A stretch of DNA of 9,466 bases from Planctomycetota bacterium (GCA_023261525.1 JAHFOU010000015.1:3215-12680), one strand, 5' to 3'; shown: positions 1 to 7,232, counted from the stretch's first letter. The notes: generated from the letters alone by a model not told the origin. Translations and numbers: made by a program.

Positions 1-162
1 GGCATCCACCACGGCCTTGAGCCGCGCAGCGACCGCCTCGCGCACCAGGCGGTCCGCGTCCCGGCGGTGCTCCCGGGCGTAATAGCCGCTGAAGCCGGGG
101 ATCCATTCCCCGACCCGCTGGATCCAGGTCCTGCCCCCCACCACCTGTTCCCGAACACCCAT
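1..162 (-). CDS. Hypothetical protein, 5' part only (runs off left edge)
   Basis: The first 54 codons of a minus-strand gene are visible, starting at ATG 162-160 and running off the window. The peptide begins MGVREQVVGGRTWIQRVGEW and continues with an IPGFSGYY segment. It then becomes strongly basic/acidic and probably helical (AREHRRDADRLVREAVAARL). There is no signal peptide or membrane segment in the visible part. The start is set by an excellent Shine-Dalgarno sequence (AGGAGGGG, 5 nt upstream). A weak -10-like TGGCAGAAT lies at 208-200 but has no good -35. The gene is divergent from the ABC exporter genes. I do not recognise the family with certainty. The pattern of an 'IPG..GY' segment followed by a charged helix recalls small helical proteins of unknown function in several environmental phyla, but that is only an impression. 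Confidence 0.75.
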   Translation of the reverse strand, partial: MGVREQVVGGRTWIQRVGEWIPGFSGYYAREHRRDADRLVREAVAARLKAVVDA

Positions 163-167
163 GGTTT

Positions 168-175
168 CCCCTCCT
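168..175 (-). promoter_or_regulatory. Shine-Dalgarno site of the left-edge gene
   Basis: On the minus strand this reads AGGAGGGG, followed by AAACC and then ATG. It is close to the perfect anti-16S complement at normal spacing and fixes the start at 162. It is notable because four other genes in the window have no such site. Confidence 0.8.
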
Positions 176-282
176 GTGCGTTAACCCGCGACCGGATGGA
201 TTCTGCCACCCCCCGACGGCCGCGGCCATGAGAATCTCAGCCCCTTTTTGGAACCGCGGCCAATGGCCTCCGCCCCGGGCTC

Positions 283-291
283 TGGTATGAT
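283..291 (+). promoter_or_regulatory. Extended -10 promoter of the ABC exporter genes (probably leaderless)
   Basis: The plus strand reads TGGTATGAT, an extended -10 (TGn plus TATGAT). Seven nt separate the hexamer from ATG 299. With the usual distance from -10 to +1, transcription would begin at about 298-299, so the mRNA would have essentially no leader. No Shine-Dalgarno site precedes ATG 299, which fits. I see no convincing -35; an extended -10 can compensate for that. The in-frame ATG at 287 lies inside the -10 and would not be in such a transcript. Upstream, 229-239 (TGAGAATCTCA) and 258-268 (GGCCAATGGCC) are short perfect odd palindromes that could be operators, but their 5-bp arms are too short to rely on. 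Confidence 0.6.
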
Positions 292-298
292 CGGTCGC

Positions 299-1222
299 AT
301 GATCGAAATCGAGGGCCTGAAGAAGCGCTATGGAGCCGTCGAGGCCGTCAAGGACCTCACCCTCACCATCGGCCAGGGCGAGATCTTCGGCTTCATCGGG
401 CCCAACGGCGCGGGCAAGACCACCACCATCCGCATCCTGGCCACCCTCATGGCCCCCTCGGCCGGCCTGGTCCGCATCGACGGCCTCTCCCTGGGCAAGG
501 ACGTCGCGAGGATCCGCCCCCTCATCGGCTACATGCCCGACACCTTCGGGGTCTACGAGGAGATGCTGGTCCTCGAGTACCTGGAGTTCTTCGCGGCGGC
601 CTACGGGATCCGGGGGCCCAAGCGCGCCCAGGTCATCGACGACGTGCTCCAGCTGACCGACCTGACCTCCCGGCGCATGGCCGTCATCGGGGACCTCTCC
701 CGCGGCATGCAGCAGCGCCTGGGCCTGGCCAGGGTCCTGGTGCACGACCCCAAGGTCCTCCTGCTGGACGAGCCGGCCTCGGGCCTGGATCCCCGCGCGC
801 GGATCGAGATCCGCGAGCTGATCCGGGAGCTGGGGCGCATGGGCAAGACCATCCTGCTGTCCTCCCACATCCTGCCCGAGCTGGGGAGCCTGTGCACGCG
901 GATCGGCATCATCGAGAAGGGCGTCCTGCGCTTCCAGGGGACCCTGGCCGAGGCCGTCGCCAAGGTCGGGGGCGAGCGCGAAGTGGAGGTCGGCATCAGG
1001 GGCGAGACGTCCCTGGCCGAGCGCGTCCTGGCCGGGAGTCCCGGGGTCAAGTCGGTGCGCCAGGAGCGCGGCAACCTGAGGGTGGCCGTGGACGCCTCCT
1101 ACGACCTGGCGGAAATCCCCCTGAGCCTGGCACGCCAGGGCATGGGCACCACCCTCCTCAAAGAGCGGGAGATCGACCTGGAAGACGTCTTCCTGAGGAT
1201 GACCCAGGGCAGCCTGGCGTGA
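299..1222 (+). CDS. ABC-2 type exporter, ATP-binding protein
   Basis: This 307-aa cytoplasmic ATPase powers export through the membrane protein encoded next door. Seen in the sequence: Walker A GPNGAGKTT (residues 34-42), signature LSRGMQQR (133-140), Walker B VLLLDEPASGLD (153-164) and the switch histidine in LLSSH (H190). The position of the usual Q-loop glutamine is occupied by a GYMPD segment (77-81), as in many DrrA/CcmA-like exporters. After the nucleotide-binding domain there is an accessory C-terminal domain of about 85 residues, typical of this subfamily. I chose ATG 299 because MIEIEGLKKRYG is the family's usual N-terminus and because a -10 element overlaps the ATG at 287; a TTG at 248 would add an unlikely 17-residue extension. 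The permease gene follows after 5 nt. The substrate cannot be told from sequence; drug, lipid or polysaccharide export are all possible. Confidence 0.93.
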   Translation: MIEIEGLKKRYGAVEAVKDLTLTIGQGEIFGFIGPNGAGKTTTIRILATLMAPSAGLVRIDGLSLGKDVARIRPLIGYMPDTFGVYEEMLVLEYLEFFAAAYGIRGPKRAQVIDDVLQLTDLTSRRMAVIGDLSRGMQQRLGLARVLVHDPKVLLLDEPASGLDPRARIEIRELIRELGRMGKTILLSSHILPELGSLCTRIGIIEKGVLRFQGTLAEAVAKVGGEREVEVGIRGETSLAERVLAGSPGVKSVRQERGNLRVAVDASYDLAEIPLSLARQGMGTTLLKEREIDLEDVFLRMTQGSLA

Positions 1223-1227
1223 GGGTC

Positions 1228-2643
1228 ATGCCCTTCGTGGCCCAGGAGGCCGGGCCCCACTTCCGGGTCCCCAGGACCTTCGTGATCCGGGCCCTCTACC
1301 TGGCCGCTTCGGCCACGGTGCTGGCCTTCGCCATCCCCTACCTCGCCACCGGAGAGACGGGGACCTTCGCCCGCCAGCTCTACAACACCTTCTATGTGAC
1401 CACCTACGCTGCGGTCTGCCTGCTGGCTCCGGTGCTCACGGCCCACGCGGTGTTCCGGGACAAGACGGCAGGCCTGGCCTCGGTGATCGCGGCCTCCCCC
1501 GTCACCCCGATGGAATACTGCCTGGGCCGACTCCTGGGCCAGCTGGCGGCCCTGGGCGGCATCCTCCTGGTGGGCACCCCCCTCTTCGTCATCATGATCT
1601 TCCTCCACGCCATCAGCCCCGGGGAGATGGTCAAGGGGATCCTCTTCCTGGCCCTGGGCGGGGCCCTTTCGGCCTCGTTGGCCCTGGGCCGGGCCATCGA
1701 CGCCGAATCCTTCCCCGGCGCCGTGGCCTCCACCTACGCCCTGACCATCTTCCCGGGATGCCTGACCCCCCTGCTCTGGTTCTGGTACTTCGCCACCGAT
1801 CCCACCCTCCACGCCGGATGGTGGGCCTACATCGCGGTCGCCACCCCGGTACCCCTGATCTACAACCTGGTGAGGGCCCAGGCCCTCTTCCGCAGGCGCT
1901 TCGTCTCCGAGGGCGCGGCCTCGGCCCCCTGGCAGATCCGGGAAGGCCGCTACCGGGGCCCCATCTCCGGCAACCCCGTCTACTGGTGGGAAAGGACGCG
2001 GGCGGCGCGGATCCTGGAAAAGAGCTTCGGCCGGGCCGACTCCCTGAGCGGGGCCGTGCGCATCCTGGCGGGCCTGGCAGCCATCGCCGCCCTCATCCCC
2101 CTCTGCCTGGCCTGGCAGGGGGTGGCGGCCCTCCAGGCCCTGGCCGTCCTGTCCGCGGCGGCCCAGGCGGCCTCCTCCGTGACCGGGGACCGGGAGCTCA
2201 AGGTCTGGCCCAGCCTGGTCTCCACGGCCCTCCCCCCGCGTGACCTGGCCTTCGGCAAGCTCCTGGGCGTGCTGATGGGCCTGCGCATGGCCTGGATCGC
2301 GGCCGCCATCGGCTGGACCATCCATCTGGCCGTCCATGCGGGGGACCCCGTCGAGCTGGAACACATCCTGGGCTGGTCCGTGGGCCTTTCCACCTTTGGC
2401 GCCATGCTCGTCACCGCCGCCCTGCACTTCTCCCTCTCCTCGGAGACGACCGCCAAGGCCATGGGTCGCACCCTGGGGCTGGGGATCCTGCTGGCCGGGG
2501 CCCCCTTCGTGCTGGAGCAGGCGGATGTGGCCCGGCTCGGCCACGGCGGCTGGACGGCCCTGATCCTGGCCTGGGGCGGCCTGGGGGTGATCCTGGCGAT
2601 GATGCTGCCGGGACGCTTCGCGCAAGCAGCCCTCGACGTCTAG
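1228..2643 (+). CDS. ABC-2 type transporter, duplicated permease subunit
   Basis: This 471-aa integral membrane protein has about 12 predicted transmembrane stretches and is the partner of the ATPase just upstream. It appears to be two fused ABC-2 permease halves. The cytoplasmic loop signature typical of the family occurs twice: FRDKTAGLASVIAASPVTPM then GRLLG (about 76-104), and DRELKVWPSLVSTALPPRDL then GKLLG (about 321-347). A central hydrophilic linker at about 221-272 includes the NPVYWWERTR motif (249-258), a form of the conserved NPv..kE.R of these permeases. ATG 1228 is taken as start. A GTG at 1219 overlaps the ATPase stop codon (GTGA) in the same frame and could be a coupled start adding three residues. 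The gene ends with TAG only 10 nt before the convergent end of the minus-strand gene at 2654, with no hairpin between them. Confidence 0.9.
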   Translation: MPFVAQEAGPHFRVPRTFVIRALYLAASATVLAFAIPYLATGETGTFARQLYNTFYVTTYAAVCLLAPVLTAHAVFRDKTAGLASVIAASPVTPMEYCLGRLLGQLAALGGILLVGTPLFVIMIFLHAISPGEMVKGILFLALGGALSASLALGRAIDAESFPGAVASTYALTIFPGCLTPLLWFWYFATDPTLHAGWWAYIAVATPVPLIYNLVRAQALFRRRFVSEGAASAPWQIREGRYRGPISGNPVYWWERTRAARILEKSFGRADSLSGAVRILAGLAAIAALIPLCLAWQGVAALQALAVLSAAAQAASSVTGDRELKVWPSLVSTALPPRDLAFGKLLGVLMGLRMAWIAAAIGWTIHLAVHAGDPVELEHILGWSVGLSTFGAMLVTAALHFSLSSETTAKAMGRTLGLGILLAGAPFVLEQADVARLGHGGWTALILAWGGLGVILAMMLPGRFAQAALDV

Positions 2644-2653
2644 GCTTCCCGGG

Positions 2654-4129
2654 CTACTCCACCTTGGCCTTGGCCAGGTCGGCCTGCCAGGCTTCCTCGA
2701 ACCCCACGGGCGTGAGGTTGTAGACCTCCTCCAGGACCCGGGTGAAGCCTTCCTTGTCGTCGTTGAACTCGCAGGCGAGGCACTTCGCCCGGGTGATGAG
2801 GATGGGGAACTTGGCCGGGTCACGCCGCCGGAGGTAATCCATCATGTACCAGATCTGCATGTGGACCTTGGCGTTGAACTTGTCCAGGATGAGGCGGGAG
2901 ATCTCAGAGAAGGGCACCAGCTTCCCCGCCGCGAGGTACTTCTGGAGCTGGTCGACGTACTGGGCGCGCTTTCCCGAGCGGAAGTCGACGTTCAGGACCT
3001 CGTGATGGCAGGAGGTCACCGCGCTGCCGAAGCGGTCCATCTCCTGGACCCGGGCCCAGGCCTCGTGCATCCAGTCGGGGAAATCCAGCGCGGGGGTCCG
3101 GCCCGTCTTCCGGTGGGAGGCCTTGGCCCGGTACTCCGGGCACGAGATGGCGAAATCGTGCGCGAGGATCTCGGCCGTGTTGTGGTAGAGGTACTGGTGG
3201 AAGGACTCGTCCGTCTGGAAGTTCTTGGAGTCCCCTTCCCCCCCGAGGAAGCAGAAGTAGAACGCCCCCCCGACGGGCCTCAGGCTCTTGCGGTCCATGA
3301 ACTTCTCCGGCCCGTTCAGCCCCTGGACGCTCCCCGGCACCTTGGCGCCGAACACGAAGATCCATTCCCGGACCTCCGTCCCGGCCGGCAGCTTGGTCCA
3401 CTCCACCTTGGAATCCCCCATCTGGGCCTTCTCCCCCCGGTTCGGGACGTAGGCCTCGAAGGCGTCCGACTCAAGCGTGGGCCAGATGGGGTTCTTCCCG
3501 TCGGGATCGAAGGTCCTGGAGAACTGCTCCCAGCACTCCTCCAGGCGGCGCGCATAGAGATGGGCGCGCAGGTGGGCGCCGATCCGGGTCCGCCGCTTGT
3601 TCACCTTGAGGCGGGGGACCTCGGATTCGTTGAAGCCGTCCCGGTAGGTCCTCTCCTTCGCATCGACGTAGACGAGGACCTGATCCCCCTTCAGATCCCA
3701 GGTCAGCTCGAAATGCTGGGTCTGGAGGTGCATGGGGCTGCACTTGACGCGGCTGTCGACATCCTTGCGGCGGCGGTCCATCACCTCCCGGGAGGCCTTG
3801 AGCTGGCTCTCGCGCCGGGCCTTGATCTCCTCCGTCGCGCATTTCGGGCAGGGCTTCCATCCCAGCCCCTGGCAGCAGGGAAGGAGGCTGCACTCGGTGC
3901 ACAGGAAGGTGCCCACCTTGAGGACCCCCACGTCCAGCTCGTTGGGCCCCGGATCCCCCGTGCCCTTCAGGCTTTCCCAGGCGTGGCTGCAGGGAAGCCA
4001 GCCCTTCCCCTCGCAGGCGGCGCACCCGGTCCCCGCGCTCGGCGGGGGGCCGGTCTCGTCCCCCAGCGCCCGGGCATGGGGAACGGCAAGGATGGAGAGG
4101 AGAAGCGCCGCGAGCAGGGTCCGGATCAT
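2654..4129 (-). CDS. Exported cysteine-rich protein with degenerate gluzincin-like C-terminal domain (paralog B, intact)
   Basis: This 491-aa protein is not assignable to a named family with certainty. Residues 1-21 form a signal peptide (MIRTLLAALLLSILA..ARA). A cysteine-rich, probably zinc-binding domain follows: C36-x2-C39-x-G-x-G, C47, C77-x2-C80, C85, C86-x-GLGW, C94-x2-C97, which resembles DnaJ-type CxxCxGxG modules. The middle region is highly basic (HLRAHLYARRLEECWEQFSR, 186-205). The C-terminal part follows the layout of gluzincin/DUF1570-like peptidases: a helix YHNTAEILAHDF (315-326) where HExxH would be expected, FPDWMHEAWARVQEM (350-364) like the 'P.W..EGlA' glutamate motif, then IWYMMDYLRRRDPAKF (426-441) and FEEAWQADLA (477-486). 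Catalysis is doubtful because HExxH is replaced by HNxxE. A further CxxC sits at C450/C453. It is a tandem paralog of the disrupted gene upstream, starts 5 nt after that gene's stop codon, and has its own Shine-Dalgarno site. The gluzincin relation is an inference from motif order. Confidence 0.75.
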   Translation of the reverse strand: MIRTLLAALLLSILAVPHARALGDETGPPPSAGTGCAACEGKGWLPCSHAWESLKGTGDPGPNELDVGVLKVGTFLCTECSLLPCCQGLGWKPCPKCATEEIKARRESQLKASREVMDRRRKDVDSRVKCSPMHLQTQHFELTWDLKGDQVLVYVDAKERTYRDGFNESEVPRLKVNKRRTRIGAHLRAHLYARRLEECWEQFSRTFDPDGKNPIWPTLESDAFEAYVPNRGEKAQMGDSKVEWTKLPAGTEVREWIFVFGAKVPGSVQGLNGPEKFMDRKSLRPVGGAFYFCFLGGEGDSKNFQTDESFHQYLYHNTAEILAHDFAISCPEYRAKASHRKTGRTPALDFPDWMHEAWARVQEMDRFGSAVTSCHHEVLNVDFRSGKRAQYVDQLQKYLAAGKLVPFSEISRLILDKFNAKVHMQIWYMMDYLRRRDPAKFPILITRAKCLACEFNDDKEGFTRVLEEVYNLTPVGFEEAWQADLAKAKVE

Positions 4130-4137
4130 CGGGTCTA

Positions 4138-4144
4138 CTCCCCC
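4138..4144 (-). promoter_or_regulatory. Shine-Dalgarno site of paralog B
   Basis: The minus strand reads GGGGGAG, 8 nt before ATG 4129, and overlaps the last codons of paralog A. It lets paralog B be translated even though the upstream reading frame is disrupted. Confidence 0.55.
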
Positions 4145-4896
4145 TTGGCCTTGGCCAGGTCGGCCTGCCAGGCCTCCTCGAATCCCAGGGGCGTGAGGTT
4201 GTAGACCTCCTCCAGGGCCCGGAGGAAGCCCTCCTTCTCATCATTGCGTTCGCAGGAGATGCACTTGGTCCGGGCGATGAGAACGGGGAACTTGGCCGGG
4301 TCGCGCCGCCGGAGGTAGTCCATCATGTACCAGATCTGCATGTGGATCTTCGTCGTGAACCGGTCCCGGATCAGGCGGGAAATCTCGGAGAAGGGCACCA
4401 GCTTCCCCGCCGCGAGGAAGGCCTGGAGCTTCTCGACATACTGGCCCCGCTTGCCCCGCTGGAAGTCGGTGCGGGCGACCTCCTCGTGGCATGCGACCGC
4501 GGCATTCCCGAAACGGTCCATCTCCTGGACCCGGGCCCAGGCCTCGTGCATCCAGTCCGGGAAATCCTGCCAGGGCACCCGGCGGTGCGCGGAACGGTGG
4601 AAGGACGCCTCATAGTCGTCGCCGGAGATGACGTAATCGTGGATCAGGAGCTCGGACACGTTGTGGTACAGGTACTGGTGGTACAGGTCGTCCGTCTGGA
4701 AGGCCTGGGAGCCCCCGTCCGAGCCGAGGAAGCTGAAGAAATAGGCCCCGCCCAAGGCCATGTTGGTCTTCATGTCCTTGAACTTCTCCGGCCCTCCCAA
4801 TCCCTGGACGCTCCCCGGGATCCTGGGGCCGAACAGGAAGACCCACTCCCGGATCGGGGTGCCCGCCTTGAGGAGGGTGGCCTCCAGCTTGGAATC

Positions 4897-4901
4897 CTTG
4901 A
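4897..4901 (-). other. Frameshift / probable 25-nt deletion site in paralog A
   Basis: On the minus strand TACGTC (4907-4902) and GATTCCAAG (4896-4888) are separated by only TCAAG. In paralog B the same two anchors are separated by 30 nt coding for PNRGEKAQMG. The difference of 25 nt is not a multiple of three and puts the conserved DSKLEATLLKAGTPIREW continuation in another frame. If the ancestral A copy was shorter than B here, a single-base loss would have the same effect. Confidence 0.75.
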
Positions 4902-5587
4902 GACGTAATCCTGCCAGCGGTCCGAGGAGAGCGGAGGCCAGAGGGGATGCTGGCCGTCCGGATCGAAGGTCCTGGAGAACTGCTCCCAGCACTCCTCCAG
5001 GCGTCGCGCATAGAGATGGGCGCGCAGATGGGAGGAGATCTTGGCCCGGCGCTTGTTCACCCGGGCCCTGGGGATCTCGTCGTAGAGAAAGCCGTCCCGG
5101 TAGGTCCTCTCCTTGTTGTCCACGTACACCGAGACCGTATCCCCCGGAAGCTCCCAGACCAGCTCGTAATGCGCCGACCGGAGATGCAGGGGCTTGGATC
5201 CGGTCCGGGAATCGATGTCCTGGCGGCGCCGCTCCATCACCTCCCGGCACTCCTGGAGCCTGGCCTCGCGGAAGTCCCGGATCTCCTTCGTGGCGCACTT
5301 CGGGCAGGGCGTCCACCCCAGCCCCTGGCAGCAGGGCATGGCCAGGCACTCGCTGCAGAGGAAGGTGCCCACGGTGAGGGGCCCCACGTCCAGCTCCCTG
5401 GGCCCGGGCACCACCGGGTCCGAGCCGCCCTTGAGGCTCTCCCAGGCGTGGACGCAGGGAAGCCAGCCCTTCCCCTCACAGAGCTCGCAACCGGTGCCGG
5501 CGCCCGGCGGAGGGCCGGAGCCGTCCCCCCGGGCCGTCGAGAACACCCCGAAGAAGGCCAGGAGAAGGGCGGCCAGAAGGGGACGCA

Positions 5588-7228
5588 TCACTCGACGTTC
5601 GCGACCTGGACGAAGCGGCCTCCGGTGGCCTTGGCGATGTCCTCCAGGACCATCAGGCGCTCGCGCCCGACCCCGATGGTATGGATCCGGGTGCGGCAGA
5701 CGCGGTAGAGCCTTGCCACCGAGGCCACGACCTCCTGGTCCTGGGTGATGAGGCCCTCCGTCGGCTGACCGTCCGAAAGCAGCATCACCGTATCGGGCCA
5801 GTTCTTCCAGTCCCAGGAGGCCCCCTCCCGGAAGAGGTCCTGCTCCTGGAACCCGAGGGCCGCCACCACGGCGTCATAGGTGGCCGTCTAGCCCTCGGGA
5901 GCCTGGCGCTTCACGAAGGCGATGGCCTCGCTGACCGCGCCGGCGGAGGCCTGGGTGAGGACGGGTTTCCAGGCCTTCTGCTTGCCGGCGCTCTGGAAGC
6001 AGATGATATTGAAGGAGATCTCCGGCTTGAGCTGGCGGAGGGCCCGGCAGAGCTCGCGCTGGCAGAAGCCCAGCTTGGTCGGGGGGAACGCCTCCTCCGC
6101 CGGCTTGCCCGGCTGGTTGCGCTCGTAGCCCATGGCCTGCTCGTCCGTCGGGCGATCGATCCGCTTCACCTCGCCCTTCTCCTCCACCTTGTAGTCGTCC
6201 TTCTTGGGCGGCGTCGGGGTCTTGACGGGATGCTCCAGGACGTGCTCGGCCATGCTCGCGGAGCAGTCCATCACGAAGACGATGCGTCCCTGCAGGGACT
6301 TGAGCTCCTTGATCTTCTTGCCGTAGTCGATCCCGGCGAAACGGGTGGCGCGCTGGGTGACGGCCTCCTCGGTGCCCTCGATGGCGGGGGCATGCTCGGC
6401 CTCCCGGCGGGCCTCCTCCGCCTGCTGTTCCTGGACCTCCTCCTTCGCCGCACCGAGGTCGTTGAGGGCCTGGCTCAGGTCGTCGATCATGCGGAACTCC
6501 GTCTCCTTCTCCAGGACCTGGCGGATCAGGGGGACGGCCTCGAGGTCCTTCAGGCGGACCAGGGCCTCCAGGGCCGCGGAGCGCACCCGCCAGTCCTTGT
6601 CGAGCAGGGCATTGCGGAACTCCGGCAGGAGGGCCGAGACCCCGTGGTCGGCCAGGCCCAGGATGGCCACGCAGCGCACCGGCTCGACCTTGTCGGTCAG
6701 GAGGATCTTGAGCAGGGGCACCGCCGCCTCCTCGGGGCACTTGCCCAGGGCCGTGGCGGCCTCCAGCCTGAGGATCCAGTGCGGGTCCCGGACATAGGGC
6801 TCCAGGACCGCCGCCGTCAGGGGGACGGGCTCGCGCCCGGCGTCCGACTCCGGGGGGTTCTGGAGGACGGACTGGAGGCGCAGGGTGTAGAAGCGGGCCC
6901 GGGGGTCGGATTTGAGCGCCCCCTGCTTGCGGATCCATTCCATCACCGGCGGGGTGCCCGTGCGGGCCAGGAAGCGGACGGCGGCCTCGGCCACCCGGAA
7001 GTCGTCGAGGAAGGCGTGGTTCAGGAGGGTCTCGGCGATCTTCGGGTCGTCGGCCTGGCGGAGCTCCCGGATGGCGTCGATGCGGACGGTGGGCGAGGAC
7101 GTGGCCAGCAGGGCCTCGTACCGCTTCAGGCGGAGCTTGGCATCCTCGGAGGGGGCTCCCCAGGCCGGAAGGGCGACGCAGAGCGCCGCCAACCAGAGAC
7201 GACGGGGCAAAGCAGGCACAGGGGCCAT
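5588..7228 (-). pseudogene. Exported HEAT-repeat / von Willebrand factor A protein, interrupted by an in-frame TAG
   Basis: Read through, this gene encodes about 546 residues. Numbering is from ATG 7228; the promoter geometry argues that GTG 7219 is the real start, three codons later. Residues about 5-25 are a signal peptide (LPRRLWLAALCVALPAWGA). Residues about 32-260 are HEAT-like helical repeats (for example VRIDAIRELRQADDPKIAET and WRVRSAALEALVRLKD). Residues about 260-300 are a charged linker. From residue 315 comes a VWA domain, GRIVFVMDCSASM, with the MIDAS DxSxS at D321/S323/S325. Codon 447 is TAG. In the same frame the domain then continues with TATYDAVVAALGF (MIDAS threonine, probably T448) and VMLLSDGQPTEG (D486), ending with GGRFVQVANVE and TGA at 5590-5588. 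A product stopping at the TAG would lack the metal site. VWA domains bind ligands or partner proteins through a divalent metal; HEAT repeats are scaffolds. The gene lies just after tRNA-Leu and overlaps the start of paralog A, suggesting one operon. Confidence 0.82.
5888..5890 (-). other. In-frame amber codon inside the VWA MIDAS region
   Basis: The minus strand reads CCC GAG GGC TAG ACG GCC ACC TAT GAC. The same frame continues for 99 sense codons to a natural TGA that is coupled to the next gene. No indel is needed to join the halves, so a single substitution explains it. TGG to TAG is attractive because a G-W-T step before this VWA helix is plausible, but other one-base origins (CAG, GAG, AAG, TTG, TCG) cannot be excluded. 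TAG is an ordinary terminator of four other genes here (2641-2643, 2654-2656, 4135-4137, 9020-9022), which argues against reassignment of the codon. Confidence 0.85.
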
Positions 7229-7232
7229 TATA
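7227..7232 (-). promoter_or_regulatory. -10 element of the HEAT-VWA operon (probably leaderless)
   Basis: The minus strand has a perfect TATAAT here, 7 nt before GTG 7219 and 7 nt after the 3' CCA of tRNA-Leu. No Shine-Dalgarno site precedes GTG 7219 or ATG 7228, and the ATG overlaps the hexamer. A start at about 7220 would give a leaderless mRNA with GTG as first codon. Any -35 would have to lie inside the tRNA gene (around 7250-7255, CCCCTC), where no match is seen. Read-through from the tRNA promoter may also contribute. Confidence 0.5.

Larger units (their letters stand above)
2654..5588 (-). repeat. Tandem gene duplication (paralogs A and B) with near-identical DNA blocks
   Basis: The two copies align end to end. 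Some blocks are almost identical even at synonymous sites. 3504-3571 matches 4960-5027 over 68 nt with one mismatch, including 44 nt without any (3504-3547 and 4960-5003). The stretch around 2810-2870 matches 4290-4350 with very few differences. The 3' ends (2653-2733 and 4134-4214) are also nearly the same. Intervening parts differ clearly, so conservation is mosaic. Confidence 0.85.
4135..5588 (-). pseudogene. Exported cysteine-rich gluzincin-like protein (paralog A), frameshifted
   Basis: This is a tandem paralog of the gene at 2654-4129, with the same architecture. It has a signal peptide (MRPLLAALLLAFFGVFSTAR), a cysteine-rich domain (C34-x2-C37-x-G-x-G, C45, C78-x2-C81, C86, C87, C95-x2-C98), a basic middle region, and a C-terminal half with YHNVSELLIHDY, FPDWMHEAWARVQEM, IWYMMDYLRRRDPAKF, TKCISC and a FEEAWQADLAKAK end. 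The reading frame is broken at about 4897-4901. The first half continues out of frame to a stop at 4770, while the C-terminal half is intact in another frame down to TAG 4137-4135. Restoring a 25-nt gap relative to paralog B would give 492 aa, against 491 in B. The start is ATG 5588, overlapping the upstream stop (TGATG); GTG 5591 (GTGATG) is an alternative. Both suggest translational coupling to the HEAT-VWA gene. Sequence on both sides of the break is well conserved, so the lesion is recent or a sequencing/assembly error. Confidence 0.8.

Noticed and set aside
229..239. Odd palindrome TGAGAATCTCA in the divergent region (and GGCCAATGGCC at 258-268)
   Set aside because: The arms are only 5 bp and there is no regulator gene nearby. 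Short palindromes are frequent by chance, so they were not called as operators.
2644..2653. Possible terminator between the convergent permease and paralog B genes
   Set aside because: The 10-nt gap holds no stem of useful length and no T-run on either strand.
1099..2823. Long minus-strand open frame (574 codons) opposite the permease
   Set aside because: Its composition is extremely rich in G, Q, D and R without hydrophobic core or motifs. The plus strand encodes a clear ABC-2 permease.
2861..4204. Plus-strand open frame (447 codons) opposite paralog B
   Set aside because: Antisense shadow. A similar one appears opposite paralog A only because the two genes are paralogous.
5888..5890. TAG as pyrrolysine or reassigned sense codon
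   Set aside because: TAG terminates four other genes in the window, and nothing like a Pyl or suppressor locus is visible. Mutation or error is simpler.
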